This document shows, piece by piece, positions 35,700-46,006 of a stretch of DNA of 64,000 nt (the stretch's first letter is position 1; the number at the start of each line of letters is the position of its first letter). Below the pieces are notes generated by a model. It had not been told where the DNA came from. It was given only the letters and a program-made list of their open reading frames with translations, and did no database searches. The position numbers and the translations under genes are program-made. This stretch comes from Acidobacteriota bacterium (GTDB lineage: Bacteria > Acidobacteriota > Vicinamibacteria > Vicinamibacterales > CAVVIG01). The DNA is taken from contig QHWB01000044.1 of the NCBI GenBank assembly GCA_003222395.1, positions 62,001-126,000 on the forward strand, read 5' to 3'.

Positions 35700-37004
35700 G
35701 TGAATCCATACATCGCGCTGCTCCGGCAAAACCGTAACTTCCGCCTGCTGTACATCGGTCAGACGATCTCGCAGCTGGGCGACTGGTTCAACGCGGTCGC
35801 CGTGTACGCGCTGCTCCTCGATCTCACGGGATCGGCGACAGCCGTCGCATGGATGATGATCGTGCAGTTCCTTCCCGTCGCGATCGTCGGCCCAATCGCC
35901 GGCGTCGTCGTCGACCGCGTCGATCGTCGGCGCCTGATGATCGCGTCGGACGTCCTGCGCGGATGCCTCATCCTCGGCCTGCTTCTCGTACGCCGCGCCG
36001 AACACGTCTGGATCGCGTACGTCGTCATGGCGCTCACCGTCGCGGCGTCCGCGTTCTTCGAGCCGGCGCGAACGGCGACGATTCCGAACATCACGTCGGA
36101 CGAAGAGCTGTTGCCGGCCAACGCGCTGGCCGCGGCGACCTGGTCCGCGATGCTGGCGCTCGGCGCATCGCTGGGCGGCGTCGTGACGGCGGTTGCGGGT
36201 CGAAACGTCGCATTCCTGATCAACGCCGCCTCGTTCTTCTGGTCGGCGAGCTTCATCGTGCGCACGCGCTACCACTCGACGCCGGCCGATCGCCCGCCAC
36301 CGTCGGGCATCGCCGAACTGACCGGCCTCACCGATCTGATTGAAGGGGTGCGATACGTGCGGCAGCGGTCGCACGTCGCGGCGTTGATGTGTGTGAAAGC
36401 GGGATGGGGATTGGCCGGCGGCGTGCTGCTGCTGCTGACGGTATTCGGCCAGCGCGTGTTTCCGGTCGGGAGCGGATCGGCGGCGGGCATCGGCGTGCTC
36501 TACGGCGCGCGCGGCGTCGGCGCCGGGCTCGGGCCGATCGCCCTGCGGTGGATTCTCGGCCAGCAGCCGAAGACGCTCCGCCGCACGATCGGTCCCGCGT
36601 TCTTCACGGTCGGCGCGTTCTACATGGCGCTCGCCGGCGCGCCTGCGCTGGCGGTTGCGGCGATGTGCGTGCTGTGCGCGCACATCGGCGGATCCATCTT
36701 GTGGGTGTTCAGCACGGTGCTGCTGCAGCTCGAGGTGCCCGACCGGTTTCGCGGACGCGTGTTCGCGGCGGAGCTCGCGATGGTGACGCTCGTCACGTCG
36801 GCGTCGAGCTACTGGACGGCGTACGAGCTCGATCGCGTCGGGCGGTCTCCGCGCGCGCTTTCATTCGCGCTCGGCGCGCTGTTCTGCATTCCCGGGGTGT
36901 TGTGGCTGATCATCCAGTCGCGATGGAAAGAGCCCGCAGCCGTGTCTCCGCCTGCAACGACGACGTCCGCCGGGGAAGAAGTTCTCGAAGGGAGAATCGG
37001 ATAG
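35700..37004 (+). CDS. MFS transporter
   Basis: 434 residues, GTG start. About 12 hydrophobic segments, beginning NFRLLYIGQTISQLGDWFNAV, with the motif-A-like VVVDRVDRRRLMI between TM2 and TM3. It belongs to the MFS_3/enterobactin-exporter-like group, common for small-molecule efflux. No regulator or biosynthetic gene beside it reveals the substrate. Confidence 0.9.
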   Translation: MNPYIALLRQNRNFRLLYIGQTISQLGDWFNAVAVYALLLDLTGSATAVAWMMIVQFLPVAIVGPIAGVVVDRVDRRRLMIASDVLRGCLILGLLLVRRAEHVWIAYVVMALTVAASAFFEPARTATIPNITSDEELLPANALAAATWSAMLALGASLGGVVTAVAGRNVAFLINAASFFWSASFIVRTRYHSTPADRPPPSGIAELTGLTDLIEGVRYVRQRSHVAALMCVKAGWGLAGGVLLLLTVFGQRVFPVGSGSAAGIGVLYGARGVGAGLGPIALRWILGQQPKTLRRTIGPAFFTVGAFYMALAGAPALAVAAMCVLCAHIGGSILWVFSTVLLQLEVPDRFRGRVFAAELAMVTLVTSASSYWTAYELDRVGRSPRALSFALGALFCIPGVLWLIIQSRWKEPAAVSPPATTTSAGEEVLEGRIG

Positions 37005-37012
37005 CAGGAGCT

Positions 37013-37264
37013 TCAGCCCTGCTTCATTTCTTCCATCGCGCTCTGCACCAACTGCTTCGCGTCGTCGAGCTGCTCGAGCACCAGCGCGATGTCCAGCTTC
37101 GGCTTGCCGGGAAATCGCTCGCTGCGGCAGTAGACGCCGTGCTGCCCCACGAGCGCGAGCGAGTCGGTGAGCAGGTCGAGCGCGACTGCCAGGCGTCCGC
37201 GTGCCGTGCCCATCATCGTCTCGTGCACTTCGAGTGCGTCGCGGTGTTTGTCGAATACAGACAT
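37013..37264 (-). CDS. Hypothetical protein, 83 residues
   Basis: A small, mostly helical acidic protein with HETMMGTARGRLAVALDLLT and LVLEQLDDAKQLVQSAMEEM, one Cys, no membrane segment. It is convergent with the MFS gene (8 bp between stops) and preceded by a heptamer array. I do not recognise a family. Confidence 0.6.
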   Translation of the reverse strand: MSVFDKHRDALEVHETMMGTARGRLAVALDLLTDSLALVGQHGVYCRSERFPGKPKLDIALVLEQLDDAKQLVQSAMEEMKQG

Positions 37265-37265
37265 T

Positions 37266-37340
37266 GCTATCAGCTTTCAGCTATCAGCTTTCAGCTATCA
37301 GCTTTCAGTTTTCAGCTATCAGCTTTCGGCCTTCAGCTGA
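37266..37340. repeat. Heptamer array (ATCAGCT / TTCAGCT)
   Basis: About ten 7-bp units alternating ATCAGCT and TTCAGCT, decaying to TTCAGTT and TTCGGCC at the right. Related pieces (GACAGCCGATAGCTGGCAGC) continue to about 37390. Confidence 0.9.
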
Positions 37341-37391
37341 TCGGGCGCCGGCGTTTGGCTGCGCTGACAGCCGATAGCTGGCAGCTGATCG

Positions 37392-38114
37392 CTATTTTCT
37401 CGGCTTCGACGGCCTGAGCTCGACGCGGCTGGGGAGGCTGCGCGGGTTGTGGCGCAGCAGGTTGACGACGACTTCGGCGACTTCTTCGGGCGCGATTTTC
37501 CAATCGGCTCCTTTGTTTTCATCGCCGCTCGAGAATGCGGTGGCGACCGACCCGGGCATCACGTAGCTGACGCGGATGTTGTCGTAGCGGACCTCCTGCA
37601 TCAGCGCTTCGCTGAACGCGTTCAGCCCCGATTTCGACGCGCAGTAGGCGGCGCCGTCGGCGAACGGATTCTTGCCCGCGAGGCTGCTGATGTTGATGAT
37701 GAAGCCGCCGCCGCGGCGCCGCATGTGCGGGATCGCGACCCGGCACGTGTGGAAGACGCCCGTCAGGTTCGTGTCGACCACTTCGGCCCACTGCTCGGGC
37801 GTCATCGTGGCGACGTCGGTGAAGATGCCGACGCCGGCGTTGTTGATCAGGATATCGAGGCCGCCGAAGCGCGCGACCGTGGCGTCAATGGCGCGCTGCA
37901 CTTCGTCGTAGCGCCGCACATCGGCCTGCAGCGTTTCGACCGCGCCCGGTCCCGAACCCTCGATCTTCGGACGCGCGGCGGACAGATGCGACGCGCTGCG
38001 TCCGGTGACGGCGACCTGCACCGCGTCGGCGACGAGCGCGCGGGCAATGGCGAGTCCGATGCCGCGCGATCCTCCGGTGACGACTGCGACTTTTCCGTGG
38101 AGCGATTGCATCAT
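37392..38114 (-). CDS. SDR-family oxidoreductase
   Basis: 240 residues. Classical short-chain dehydrogenase: TGGSRGIGLAIA cofactor loop (about 13-24), ILINNAGVG, a Ser in IINISSLAG and the YCASKSG catalytic Tyr/Lys (about 153-159). It resembles 3-oxoacyl-ACP-reductase-like proteins, but as a lone gene its substrate is unknown. The chosen ATG (38114) follows a TTG that also opens the frame. Confidence 0.9.
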   Translation of the reverse strand: MMQSLHGKVAVVTGGSRGIGLAIARALVADAVQVAVTGRSASHLSAARPKIEGSGPGAVETLQADVRRYDEVQRAIDATVARFGGLDILINNAGVGIFTDVATMTPEQWAEVVDTNLTGVFHTCRVAIPHMRRRGGGFIINISSLAGKNPFADGAAYCASKSGLNAFSEALMQEVRYDNIRVSYVMPGSVATAFSSGDENKGADWKIAPEEVAEVVVNLLRHNPRSLPSRVELRPSKPRK

Positions 38115-38115
38115 C

Positions 38116-38197
38116 AAGCTCTCAGCTGTCAGCTATCAGCTATCAGCTATCAGCCGTCGGCTCTGAGCTGAGAGCTGAAAGCTGACAGCTGAAAGCC
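38116..38197. repeat. Inverted heptamer array between divergent genes
   Basis: The left half repeats TCAGCTATC-type heptamers and the right half repeats GAGCTGA, GAGCTGAAAGCTGACAGCTG in the opposite sense, so both halves can pair into a long hairpin. It fills almost the whole gap between the SDR gene and the MDH-like gene. Confidence 0.85.
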
Positions 38198-38214
38198 AAT
38201 AGAATATCGCACCG

Positions 38215-39057
38215 ATGCAGTCAGTCGCGATCTTCGGCGCGGGCGAGCTGGGCGGCCAGGTTGCGCACCTCCTCGCGCGGCGCGACGTCGCCCGCGCGAT
38301 CGTTCTCCTCGACGACGCAGGAACCGTCGCGGCAGGAAAGGCGCTCGACATCGCTCAGGCCGCGCCGATCGAAGGGTTCGCGACACAGCTGTCGGGATCG
38401 ACCGACGTCGCCGCCGCGTTCGGATGCGCGGTCATCGTGCTCGCGGAGACGGCGAAGAGCGGCGAATGGCAGGACGACGCGGCGCAGCAGCTGCTGCGGC
38501 AGATCGCGGCCGGCGCGCCGAGCGCGACCGTCATCTGCGCCGGGGCATCGCATCGCGACGTCGTGCAGCGCGGCATACGCGATCTGAAGATGTCGCCGGA
38601 CCGTCTCGTCGGCACGGCGCCCGAAGCGCTCGCCGGCGCCGCGCGCGCGATTGTGGCGCTGGCGGCCAACGGATCGCCGAAGGACGTCGCGCTGTCGGTG
38701 CTCGGCGTGCCGCCCACCCACATCGTCGTGCCGTGGGAAGATGCGACGATTGCCGGCTTCGCGCTGACGCGATCGCTCGACGGCCCGACCCGGCGCCGCA
38801 TCGGCGCGACGATAGCGGCGTTGTGGCCGCCGGGCCCTCACGCCCTCGCTGCCGCCGCCGTCAAAGCCATCGAGTCGATCGCCGGCCGCGGACGTCAGGT
38901 GGTGAGCTGTTTCGTCGGTCCGGATACGAAGGCGGGAACGCGTACGCGCACCGCGGCGCTTCCGGTGCGGCTCGGCGCGGGCGGCGTGGTGGACGTTCTG
39001 ACGCCATCACTGAGCGTCGTCGAGCGCGTGGCGTTGGAGAATGCGATGCAGTTGTGA
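38215..39057 (+). CDS. Malate/lactate dehydrogenase-like protein lacking catalytic motifs
   Basis: 280 residues. The N-terminal Rossmann motif (VAIFGAGELGGQVAHLLA) and overall layout match the MDH/LDH family, including GTAPEALAGAARAIVAL. However, the substrate Arg of the mobile loop is replaced (LAETAKSGEW), and the catalytic His motif (GxHG) is absent; the matching place reads GVPPTHIVVPWEDATIAG. It is probably a non-canonical dehydrogenase or NAD-binding paralogue. TAGAAT lies 9 nt before the ATG. Confidence 0.7.
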   Translation: MQSVAIFGAGELGGQVAHLLARRDVARAIVLLDDAGTVAAGKALDIAQAAPIEGFATQLSGSTDVAAAFGCAVIVLAETAKSGEWQDDAAQQLLRQIAAGAPSATVICAGASHRDVVQRGIRDLKMSPDRLVGTAPEALAGAARAIVALAANGSPKDVALSVLGVPPTHIVVPWEDATIAGFALTRSLDGPTRRRIGATIAALWPPGPHALAAAAVKAIESIAGRGRQVVSCFVGPDTKAGTRTRTAALPVRLGAGGVVDVLTPSLSVVERVALENAMQL

Positions 39058-39077
39058 GGCAGGCCTGGTCTTAACCT

Positions 39078-39701
39078 CTAGGTACCGTAGATCGGCCGAT
39101 GGAGCGTCAGACCGCCGGCGAAATCGGCGAGCTGCTTTCGCAGAATGAGCCGGCCGCGGTGCAGTCGCGATTTCAGCGTTTGATCCTTCACGCGCAGCAC
39201 GGCGCTGGCTTCTTCGGTCGACATGCCCTGAATGTCGCGCATGATCACCGGCGCGCGGTAGATGGCCGGCAGCGCGAGGATGGCGCGCAGCACCCGGCGG
39301 CGAAGCTGCGTACGGAACACGTGCTCGTCGGCCATGTCGCTCCAGTCGGCGAGCTCGGGCCGTGCCGGCGCCACCGGCTGATCGCTTTCACCCGATGACG
39401 CCTGCCGCTGCTCGTCCTGCAGCCGCTGATACTTCGCCGTGCGAAGCCGCGACATCGCCGCGTTGAACGTAATCCGGTAAATCCACGACGACAGCGCCGC
39501 GTCGCCGCGGAACGCCCCGACTTTTCGATGCACCTTGAACAGCACGTCCTGCGTCACTTCCTCGGCGTCTTCCTTGTTCCGCAGGTATCGAAACGCCAGC
39601 TGATAAATTTTCGACCCGTAGGTCTCGGCCACGTCGGCAAGGGCGCGGTCGTCGCCGGCCTTGAGCCGCTCCAACAGATTGTCTTCTCTCGGATCCCGCA
39701 T
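39078..39701 (-). CDS. ECF-type RNA polymerase sigma factor
   Basis: 207 residues. Region 2 (YLRNKEDAEEVTQDVLFKVH, SSWIYRITFNAAMSRLR) and region 4 (LPAIYRAPVIMRDIQGMSTE, VKDQTLKSRLHRGRLILRK) are both clear. The spacer between them is longer than usual (QRQASSGESDQPVAPARPEL). No anti-sigma gene is adjacent: the upstream gene encodes a membrane protein of a different type. Target promoters are unknown. Confidence 0.92.
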   Translation of the reverse strand: MRDPREDNLLERLKAGDDRALADVAETYGSKIYQLAFRYLRNKEDAEEVTQDVLFKVHRKVGAFRGDAALSSWIYRITFNAAMSRLRTAKYQRLQDEQRQASSGESDQPVAPARPELADWSDMADEHVFRTQLRRRVLRAILALPAIYRAPVIMRDIQGMSTEEASAVLRVKDQTLKSRLHRGRLILRKQLADFAGGLTLHRPIYGT

Positions 39702-39771
39702 GAGTTTTCCTCGTCTGCGGGATCAAAACACCAGGAGCGGCTCGAATATTCCAGACCTTGGGGGTCGGCGA

Positions 39772-40473
39772 TTATCTCAGTGACAGGCCGAGAATTAGGG
39801 CTGGAGCGACGATGCCGACGATGAGGATGACGCCCATCAGGGCGACGGCCACGGGACGTCCGAAATTCAACGTCCAGCGGTCGCCGGCGCGGGTCGGGAC
39901 GAAGAGGGCGGGGTCATCGGCGTTCTTGTACAACTGGCCGAAGCGCCAGTGTTCGGGAACGAACGGTCGCGGCGCCGGCGCACGCAGCTGCGCGTAGGCT
40001 CGCGCGGCGACGACACCGGTCAAGATGACGCCTGCAAGCTCGACCGCGTTGTAGGCATACAGCCCGGCGTGCTCGCGCTGCCACATCGCGATCAGCGCGA
40101 AGGTCGCATACGCCTGAAACGCAATCCAGATGAATGTGAGCAGCGCCACGGCTTCTGCGGCCGCCGCCGCCACCTTCACGTCCGGCGCGTCGCGATCGTG
40201 CTCGCCCTGCGAACGCGAGAGCAGCAGCGCCGCAATCGATCCGAGTGTGAGCGCGAGCGCCAGCTGCACGAAGACAGGCATCAACACGCGCGCGTAGGTC
40301 TTGTACTGCCACCCGTTCGGCACTCCGCCGCGCATGAAATGGACGACGAGGACATCCGGAAGACCGCGATACCGCGTCAGCGCGAATGCGGCGCTGATGA
40401 CGATCGCCAGCGCGCTGCCGGTGGCGGCCGCCCTGGTCAGGCGAGTCGGGCGAATGTAGCGGCCGGTCCTCAC
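39772..40473 (-). CDS. Membrane protein with DUF5808-like C-terminus
   Basis: 233 residues, GTG start in a GTGA overlap with the lipB stop. About five membrane helices. The N-terminal GLPDVLVVHFMRGGVPNGW resembles the DUF1648 motif, and the C-terminal LYKNADDPALFVPTRAGDRW with TLNFGRPVAV resembles DUF5808. These domains occur together in small uncharacterised membrane proteins. Coupling to lipB is probably only transcriptional. Confidence 0.75.
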   Translation of the reverse strand: MRTGRYIRPTRLTRAAATGSALAIVISAAFALTRYRGLPDVLVVHFMRGGVPNGWQYKTYARVLMPVFVQLALALTLGSIAALLLSRSQGEHDRDAPDVKVAAAAAEAVALLTFIWIAFQAYATFALIAMWQREHAGLYAYNAVELAGVILTGVVAARAYAQLRAPAPRPFVPEHWRFGQLYKNADDPALFVPTRAGDRWTLNFGRPVAVALMGVILIVGIVAPALILGLSLR

Positions 40474-41192
40474 GATTTCAATTCTACAGGCCCGATCGAC
40501 GACGCGGTGCGATCGAAAACGCCGCAAAAGTGTGCAGCGATGCGATCTTCGACGTCGCGCCATCCGACAGCTCGACCGAGCAGCCGCTCGAGCGAGGTGA
40601 CGCCGCGGTCGGCAATGCCGCACGGCACGATCAGGTTGAAGTAGTCGAGATCGGTCGTGACGTTGAACGCGAACCCGTGGCTCGTGATCCACCGCGAAAT
40701 GCGAACGCCAATGGCTGCGAGCTTGTCGCGTCCCACCCACACGCCGGTCAGACCCTCGACGCGGCCGGCGTCGACGCCGTAGTCGGCCGCCGTTCGAATG
40801 AGTACCTCTTCGAGATCGCGCACGTAACGGTGCACGTCGCAGCGGTCGGGCTTCAAATCGACGATCGGATAGCCGACGACCTGCCCGGGACCGTGATAGG
40901 TGATGTCGCCGCCGCGTCCCGCTTCGAACACTTCGATGCGCCGGGCGGCCAGCGTCTCGTCGGACGCGAGGATGTGCGAGCGGCCGCCGTCGCCGCGCAC
41001 CCCGAGCGTCAGCACGTGTGGATGCTCGACGAGCAGAAGAAGATCATTTTTTACTCCGGGGGCCCCTACGGTCCGCTCCGCCTCTGCGCGAGAATGCACA
41101 CGCTCCTCGACGAGCGCGCGCTGCAGCGCGAGCGCCTCCCCGTACGGCACGCGCCCGAGCCGCCGGATCTCTAGCTGACGCCTGGGTCCCAA
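40470..41192 (-). CDS. lipB: Lipoyl(octanoyl) transferase LipB
   Basis: About 240 residues. GRGGDITYHGPGQVVGYPI, the active-site Lys in DKLAAIGVRISRWITSHGFA and the catalytic Cys in VPCGIADRGVTSL are all in place. LipB moves octanoyl from ACP to lipoyl domains. It directly follows the E2 gene, whose lipoyl domain is the natural acceptor. The start is uncertain: alignment with LEIRRLGRVPYGEAL needs a start upstream of 41150, and the TTG at 41192 (with GGAG close by) is the best candidate; it overlaps the E2 gene by 22 bp. Confidence 0.92.
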   Translation of the reverse strand: MGPRRQLEIRRLGRVPYGEALALQRALVEERVHSRAEAERTVGAPGVKNDLLLLVEHPHVLTLGVRGDGGRSHILASDETLAARRIEVFEAGRGGDITYHGPGQVVGYPIVDLKPDRCDVHRYVRDLEEVLIRTAADYGVDAGRVEGLTGVWVGRDKLAAIGVRISRWITSHGFAFNVTTDLDYFNLIVPCGIADRGVTSLERLLGRAVGWRDVEDRIAAHFCGVFDRTASSIGPVELKS

Positions 41193-42523
41193 TTCTCCAG
41201 CGATCGCTTGACGAGCGACATGAACTGATCGGCGACGGCGCCGTCGATGACGCGGTGATCGTACCCGAGCGTGAGGTAGGCCATCGGTCTGATCGCAATC
41301 GCATCGTCGACGACGACCGGACGCTTTTCGACGTTTCCGACGCCGAGAATGGCCACCTGTGGCTGATTGATGATGGGTGTGCCGAGCAGCGCACCGAACA
41401 CGCCGGGGTTGGTGATCGTGAACGTGCCGCCCTGCACGTCGTCCGGCTTGAGCTGCTTCGAGCGTGCGCGGCTCGCCAGATCGGCGACGGCGCGCGTGAC
41501 GCCGAGAAGATTCTTCTCGTCCGCGTGTTTGATGACCGGAACGATGAGCCCCCAATCGAGCGCCACCGCGATGCCGACGTTGATGTCCTTGTGATAGATG
41601 ATCGAGTCGCCGTCCACCGAGGAGTTGACGATCGGCATCGAGCGCAGCGCATCGACTGCGGCTTTGATGATGAAGGAGAGATAGGTGAGCTTCGCGCCTG
41701 CGCGCTCGAACTCCGCCTTCTTCGCATCCCGAATCTGCGCGACGCGCGCGAAGTTCACTTCGAATACGGAATGGACGTGAGCGGAAGTGTGGCGGCTCAG
41801 CACCATGTGCTCGGCGATCCGCTTGCGCATCACCGACATCTTCTCGACGACGTCGTGCTCGCCGTGCTCGAGGCCGGGCGCCGCCGGAAGCGACGAGGCT
41901 TGTGCTCCTTGTCGCGCCGTAGCCGCGCCCGTCTTCGACGCGGCGGAGGCAGACCCTGCCCACCCCTGCTGCTCCTCCCGCCCGATGAACTGCAGGATGT
42001 CCGCCTTCGTCACGCGGCCGGCGATTCCGCTGCCGTGCAGCTGCGAGATGTCGACGTGGTGCTCTTTCGCGATCTTGCGAACGAGCGGAGAGGACCGCTG
42101 CCGGATGGCGTCTTCTGTCTGTTGCGGGCGGCTCTGGAGACCCAGCTCTACCCGAGATGGTGTGGGCTGACCCGCCCCTCTTACGCCACTCGCGCCATCG
42201 CCCTGCGCCGTCGGCTCTGGCGGCTCCACCGGTTTGACTGCAGGCGCGGTGGGTGTTTGCGCTGCAGGGGCAGCCTTGGCTTCTCCAGCCGCGCCGATCA
42301 CGGCGACGATGCTGTTGACCGGAACCGTCTCGCCTTCCTTCGCGCGGATCTCAGCGAGGACACCGGCGGCCGGCGACGGGATTTCGGCGTCGACCTTGTC
42401 GGTCGAAATTTCGAACAGCGGTTCGTCGCGATCGACTTTGTCGCCAACCTTCTTGATCCAGCGGACGATCGTGCCCTCGGCAATCGACTCGCCCATCTGG
42501 GGCATCACGACGTCAGTAGCCAT
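41171..42523 (-). CDS. 2-oxo acid dehydrogenase complex E2 component
   Basis: 450 residues. An N-terminal lipoyl domain with the lipoylated Lys in EISTDKVDAEIPSPAAG (about 39-55), an Ala/Pro-rich linker (about 78-135), a peripheral subunit-binding domain (SPLVRKIAKEHHVDISQLHG, then GSGIAGRVTKADIL) and a catalytic acyltransferase domain ending with YDHRVIDGAVADQF. Which acid (pyruvate, oxoglutarate or branched-chain) cannot be decided because no E1 gene is in the window. Forms an operon with lpd upstream and lipB downstream. Confidence 0.93.
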   Translation of the reverse strand: MATDVVMPQMGESIAEGTIVRWIKKVGDKVDRDEPLFEISTDKVDAEIPSPAAGVLAEIRAKEGETVPVNSIVAVIGAAGEAKAAPAAQTPTAPAVKPVEPPEPTAQGDGASGVRGAGQPTPSRVELGLQSRPQQTEDAIRQRSSPLVRKIAKEHHVDISQLHGSGIAGRVTKADILQFIGREEQQGWAGSASAASKTGAATARQGAQASSLPAAPGLEHGEHDVVEKMSVMRKRIAEHMVLSRHTSAHVHSVFEVNFARVAQIRDAKKAEFERAGAKLTYLSFIIKAAVDALRSMPIVNSSVDGDSIIYHKDINVGIAVALDWGLIVPVIKHADEKNLLGVTRAVADLASRARSKQLKPDDVQGGTFTITNPGVFGALLGTPIINQPQVAILGVGNVEKRPVVVDDAIAIRPMAYLTLGYDHRVIDGAVADQFMSLVKRSLENWDPGVS

Positions 42524-42524
42524 G

Positions 42525-42636
42525 TCAATTCACAATTCACAATTCACAATTCACAATTTACAATTCACAATTTACAAAGGGCCAAAGGACAAGATCGACC
42601 GCCAGGACTTTGTCGATTCACAATTGTAAATTCACA
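42525..42636. repeat. Heptamer array (AATTCAC)
   Basis: About seven copies of AATTCAC or AATTTAC with a 7-bp period (42525-42578), and a short opposed piece ACAATTGTAAATTCACAAG at the right end, between the lpd stop and E2 start. Confidence 0.9.
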
Positions 42637-44065
42637 AGTGGATGGCCGCACCGTGCACCGCATGCGCGGCTTCGCCAACCGCCTCGGCCATCGTCGGATG
42701 CGCATGGATTGTGCGGATCAGTTCCTCGACGGTCGACTCGAGGCGCAGCGCGACGACCGCTTCGGCGACGAGCTCGGTGGCGCGCAGACCGATCATGTGG
42801 ATGCCGAGCACTTCGTCGTACTTCTTGTCGGCGACGATCTTGACGAAGCCGTCGGTCTCGCCTGCGATCTTCGCCCGTCCGAGCACGCCGAACGGAAAGG
42901 TGCCGGTGCGCACGTCGTATCCGCGCCGCGCCGCTTCGCGTTCGGTCAGGCCGACGCTGCCGATTTCAGGATCGCAGTACGTGCAACCCGGCACATGATC
43001 GTAGTTGAGCGGACGAACGGTCCGGCCGGCGATCCGCTCGGCGGCGATGACGCCTTCAGCCGACGACACGTGCGCGAGCTGCGGGTGCGGGCCGCCCATC
43101 GTGATGACGTCGCCGATCGCCGAGATGCCCTGAACGCTGGTGCGATATCCGGCGTCGACGCGCACGTATCCCGTCTCAAGATCGATCCCGATGCGTTCGG
43201 CGTCCAGTCCGGCCGTCACCGGCCCGCGCCCGGTCGCGACGAGCAGGTAATCGGCGCGCAATTTTTCCGCCGCGCCGTCCGACTTCTGAAACTGAAGATC
43301 GACGCCGTCTGCCGTCGCTCTCGCCGACGTGACCTTCGCGTTCGTGTGGCTCGTGATCCCCTGCCTGCGAAACGCCTTCTCCAATTCTTCAGACACCGCC
43401 TGGTCTTCGACCGGCACGAGCCGCGGGAGCAGCTCGAGAATCGTCACGTCGCTGCCGAACCGCCGGAAAATCGACGCGAACTCGACGCCGACCGCGCCGC
43501 TGCCCATGATCGCGATCGATTTCGGCACCTCACGCAGGGCGACCGCTTCGTCGCTCGTAATGATGCGTCTGCGATCGATCTCGACGCCGGGAACGCTCCG
43601 AGGCGTCGAGCCGGTCGCGACGATGATCTCCCTGCGCGCGCGCAGCGTCTGCCTGTCGCCTTCGAAGACGTCGACGCCGCCGTTGCCGGTCAGCCGCGCC
43701 GTGCCTTTGATCCAGTCGATCCGGTTCTTCTTGAACAGGAACTCGACGCCTTTGGTCAGGCCGGTGACGACGCGATCTTTCCGCGTCTGCACCTGCGCCA
43801 TGTCGATCGAGACGCGCGGCGCGCCGGAGCCCGCCGAAGCGTCGCCGATCGCGACGCCCCAGTCTTTCGCGTGCTGCACGACCTTCAGCGCATGCGCATG
43901 CTCGAGCAGCGCCTTGGTCGGAATGCAGCCCACCAGCAGGCACGTGCCGCCGAGCGCTTTCTGTTTTTCGACGACGGCCGTTTTCAGACCGAGCTGCGCG
44001 GCGCGAATGGCGGCGACGTAGCCGCCCGTCCCCGCACCGATGACGACGACGTCGTAGTCGGTCAT
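42632..44065 (-). CDS. lpdA: Dihydrolipoyl dehydrogenase (E3)
   Basis: 477 residues. FAD motif VVVIGAGTGGYVAAIRAAQL, redox disulfide GGTCLLVGCIPTKALLEH, NAD motif IMGSGAVGVEFASIF, and C-terminal catalytic His in IHAHPTMAEAVGEA. It reoxidises the dihydrolipoyl group of the E2 encoded next. Its start overlaps the upstream small membrane-protein gene by 4 bp (ATGA). Separated from E2 by a heptamer array but in the same direction. Confidence 0.95.
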   Translation of the reverse strand: MTDYDVVVIGAGTGGYVAAIRAAQLGLKTAVVEKQKALGGTCLLVGCIPTKALLEHAHALKVVQHAKDWGVAIGDASAGSGAPRVSIDMAQVQTRKDRVVTGLTKGVEFLFKKNRIDWIKGTARLTGNGGVDVFEGDRQTLRARREIIVATGSTPRSVPGVEIDRRRIITSDEAVALREVPKSIAIMGSGAVGVEFASIFRRFGSDVTILELLPRLVPVEDQAVSEELEKAFRRQGITSHTNAKVTSARATADGVDLQFQKSDGAAEKLRADYLLVATGRGPVTAGLDAERIGIDLETGYVRVDAGYRTSVQGISAIGDVITMGGPHPQLAHVSSAEGVIAAERIAGRTVRPLNYDHVPGCTYCDPEIGSVGLTEREAARRGYDVRTGTFPFGVLGRAKIAGETDGFVKIVADKKYDEVLGIHMIGLRATELVAEAVVALRLESTVEELIRTIHAHPTMAEAVGEAAHAVHGAAIHL

Positions 44066-44307
44066 CGCTTGAGCGACGAGAGTGGAACGAACGCAGTCGT
44101 CCCCGCCGGACGCGACGCCTCGGACGGCGTCACCGGTTCGGGATCGATTCGGTTGAGACGCGCGCGCAGCTGCCCGTGCTCGTAGCGAAGTTCCCAGTAC
44201 GACTCAGCGAGTCGTTCGAGACGCTTTGCCAGACGTCGCGCTTTGATGAGTGCGGCCGCCGCTACGACGAGCGCTGCGCCGGTGAGCAGCCACTGGAACG
44301 TCAACAA
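44062..44307 (-). CDS. Small membrane protein upstream of lpd
   Basis: 81 residues. One N-terminal membrane helix (WLLTGAALVVAAAALI) followed by a basic coiled stretch (KARRLAKRLERLAESYWELR) and a polar tail. It overlaps lpd by 4 bp and therefore may be the first gene of the operon. I do not recognise a family. Confidence 0.65.
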   Translation of the reverse strand: MLTFQWLLTGAALVVAAAALIKARRLAKRLERLAESYWELRYEHGQLRARLNRIDPEPVTPSEASRPAGTTAFVPLSSLKR

Positions 44308-44375
44308 AACTCGTACCTTACCGAACGGCTTGCAACAGTGTCAACCGCCTGACAAAATACGCCGATTTCGCTCGC

Positions 44376-45767
<1,392 letters not shown>

Positions 45768-45790
45768 ACATTACGCGAAGGGAATTACGG

Positions 45791-45808
45791 AGGCCAATAA
45801 TTTGGCCT
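45791..45808. promoter_or_regulatory. Perfect inverted repeat, candidate activator site
   Basis: AGGCCAA-TAAT-TTGGCCT, 7-bp arms and a 4-bp spacer, 24 bp after the regulator stop and about 200 bp upstream of the sigma-54 -24 element, a normal distance for an enhancer site. It could also be a terminator, but no T-run follows. Two direct CGGACCT copies (45927-45933, 45943-45949) lie nearer the promoter. The rest of 45768-46115 shows no gene. Confidence 0.45.
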
Positions 45809-46006
45809 GACCGGACAACCGCTTGTCTTCTCCCGTATAATTCGCTGATTTTGCGCCAGTAATCGCGACCCGCGCGCGGCCTCTCAAACCTCACCCGGGT
45901 AATCCTTTACCTGAGCCGCCAAGTTCCGGACCTGAACCGTTTCGGACCTTTAATGGCGACGCAAGAAATCGTTAGGAAAACCCGCGATTCGTGCGGCCAT
46001 TCGTCA

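Noticed and set aside
41018-44185. 1055-codon open frame on the plus strand
   Set aside because: Antisense to E2 and lpd, which have full catalytic motifs; the frame itself is Arg-rich shadow sequence.
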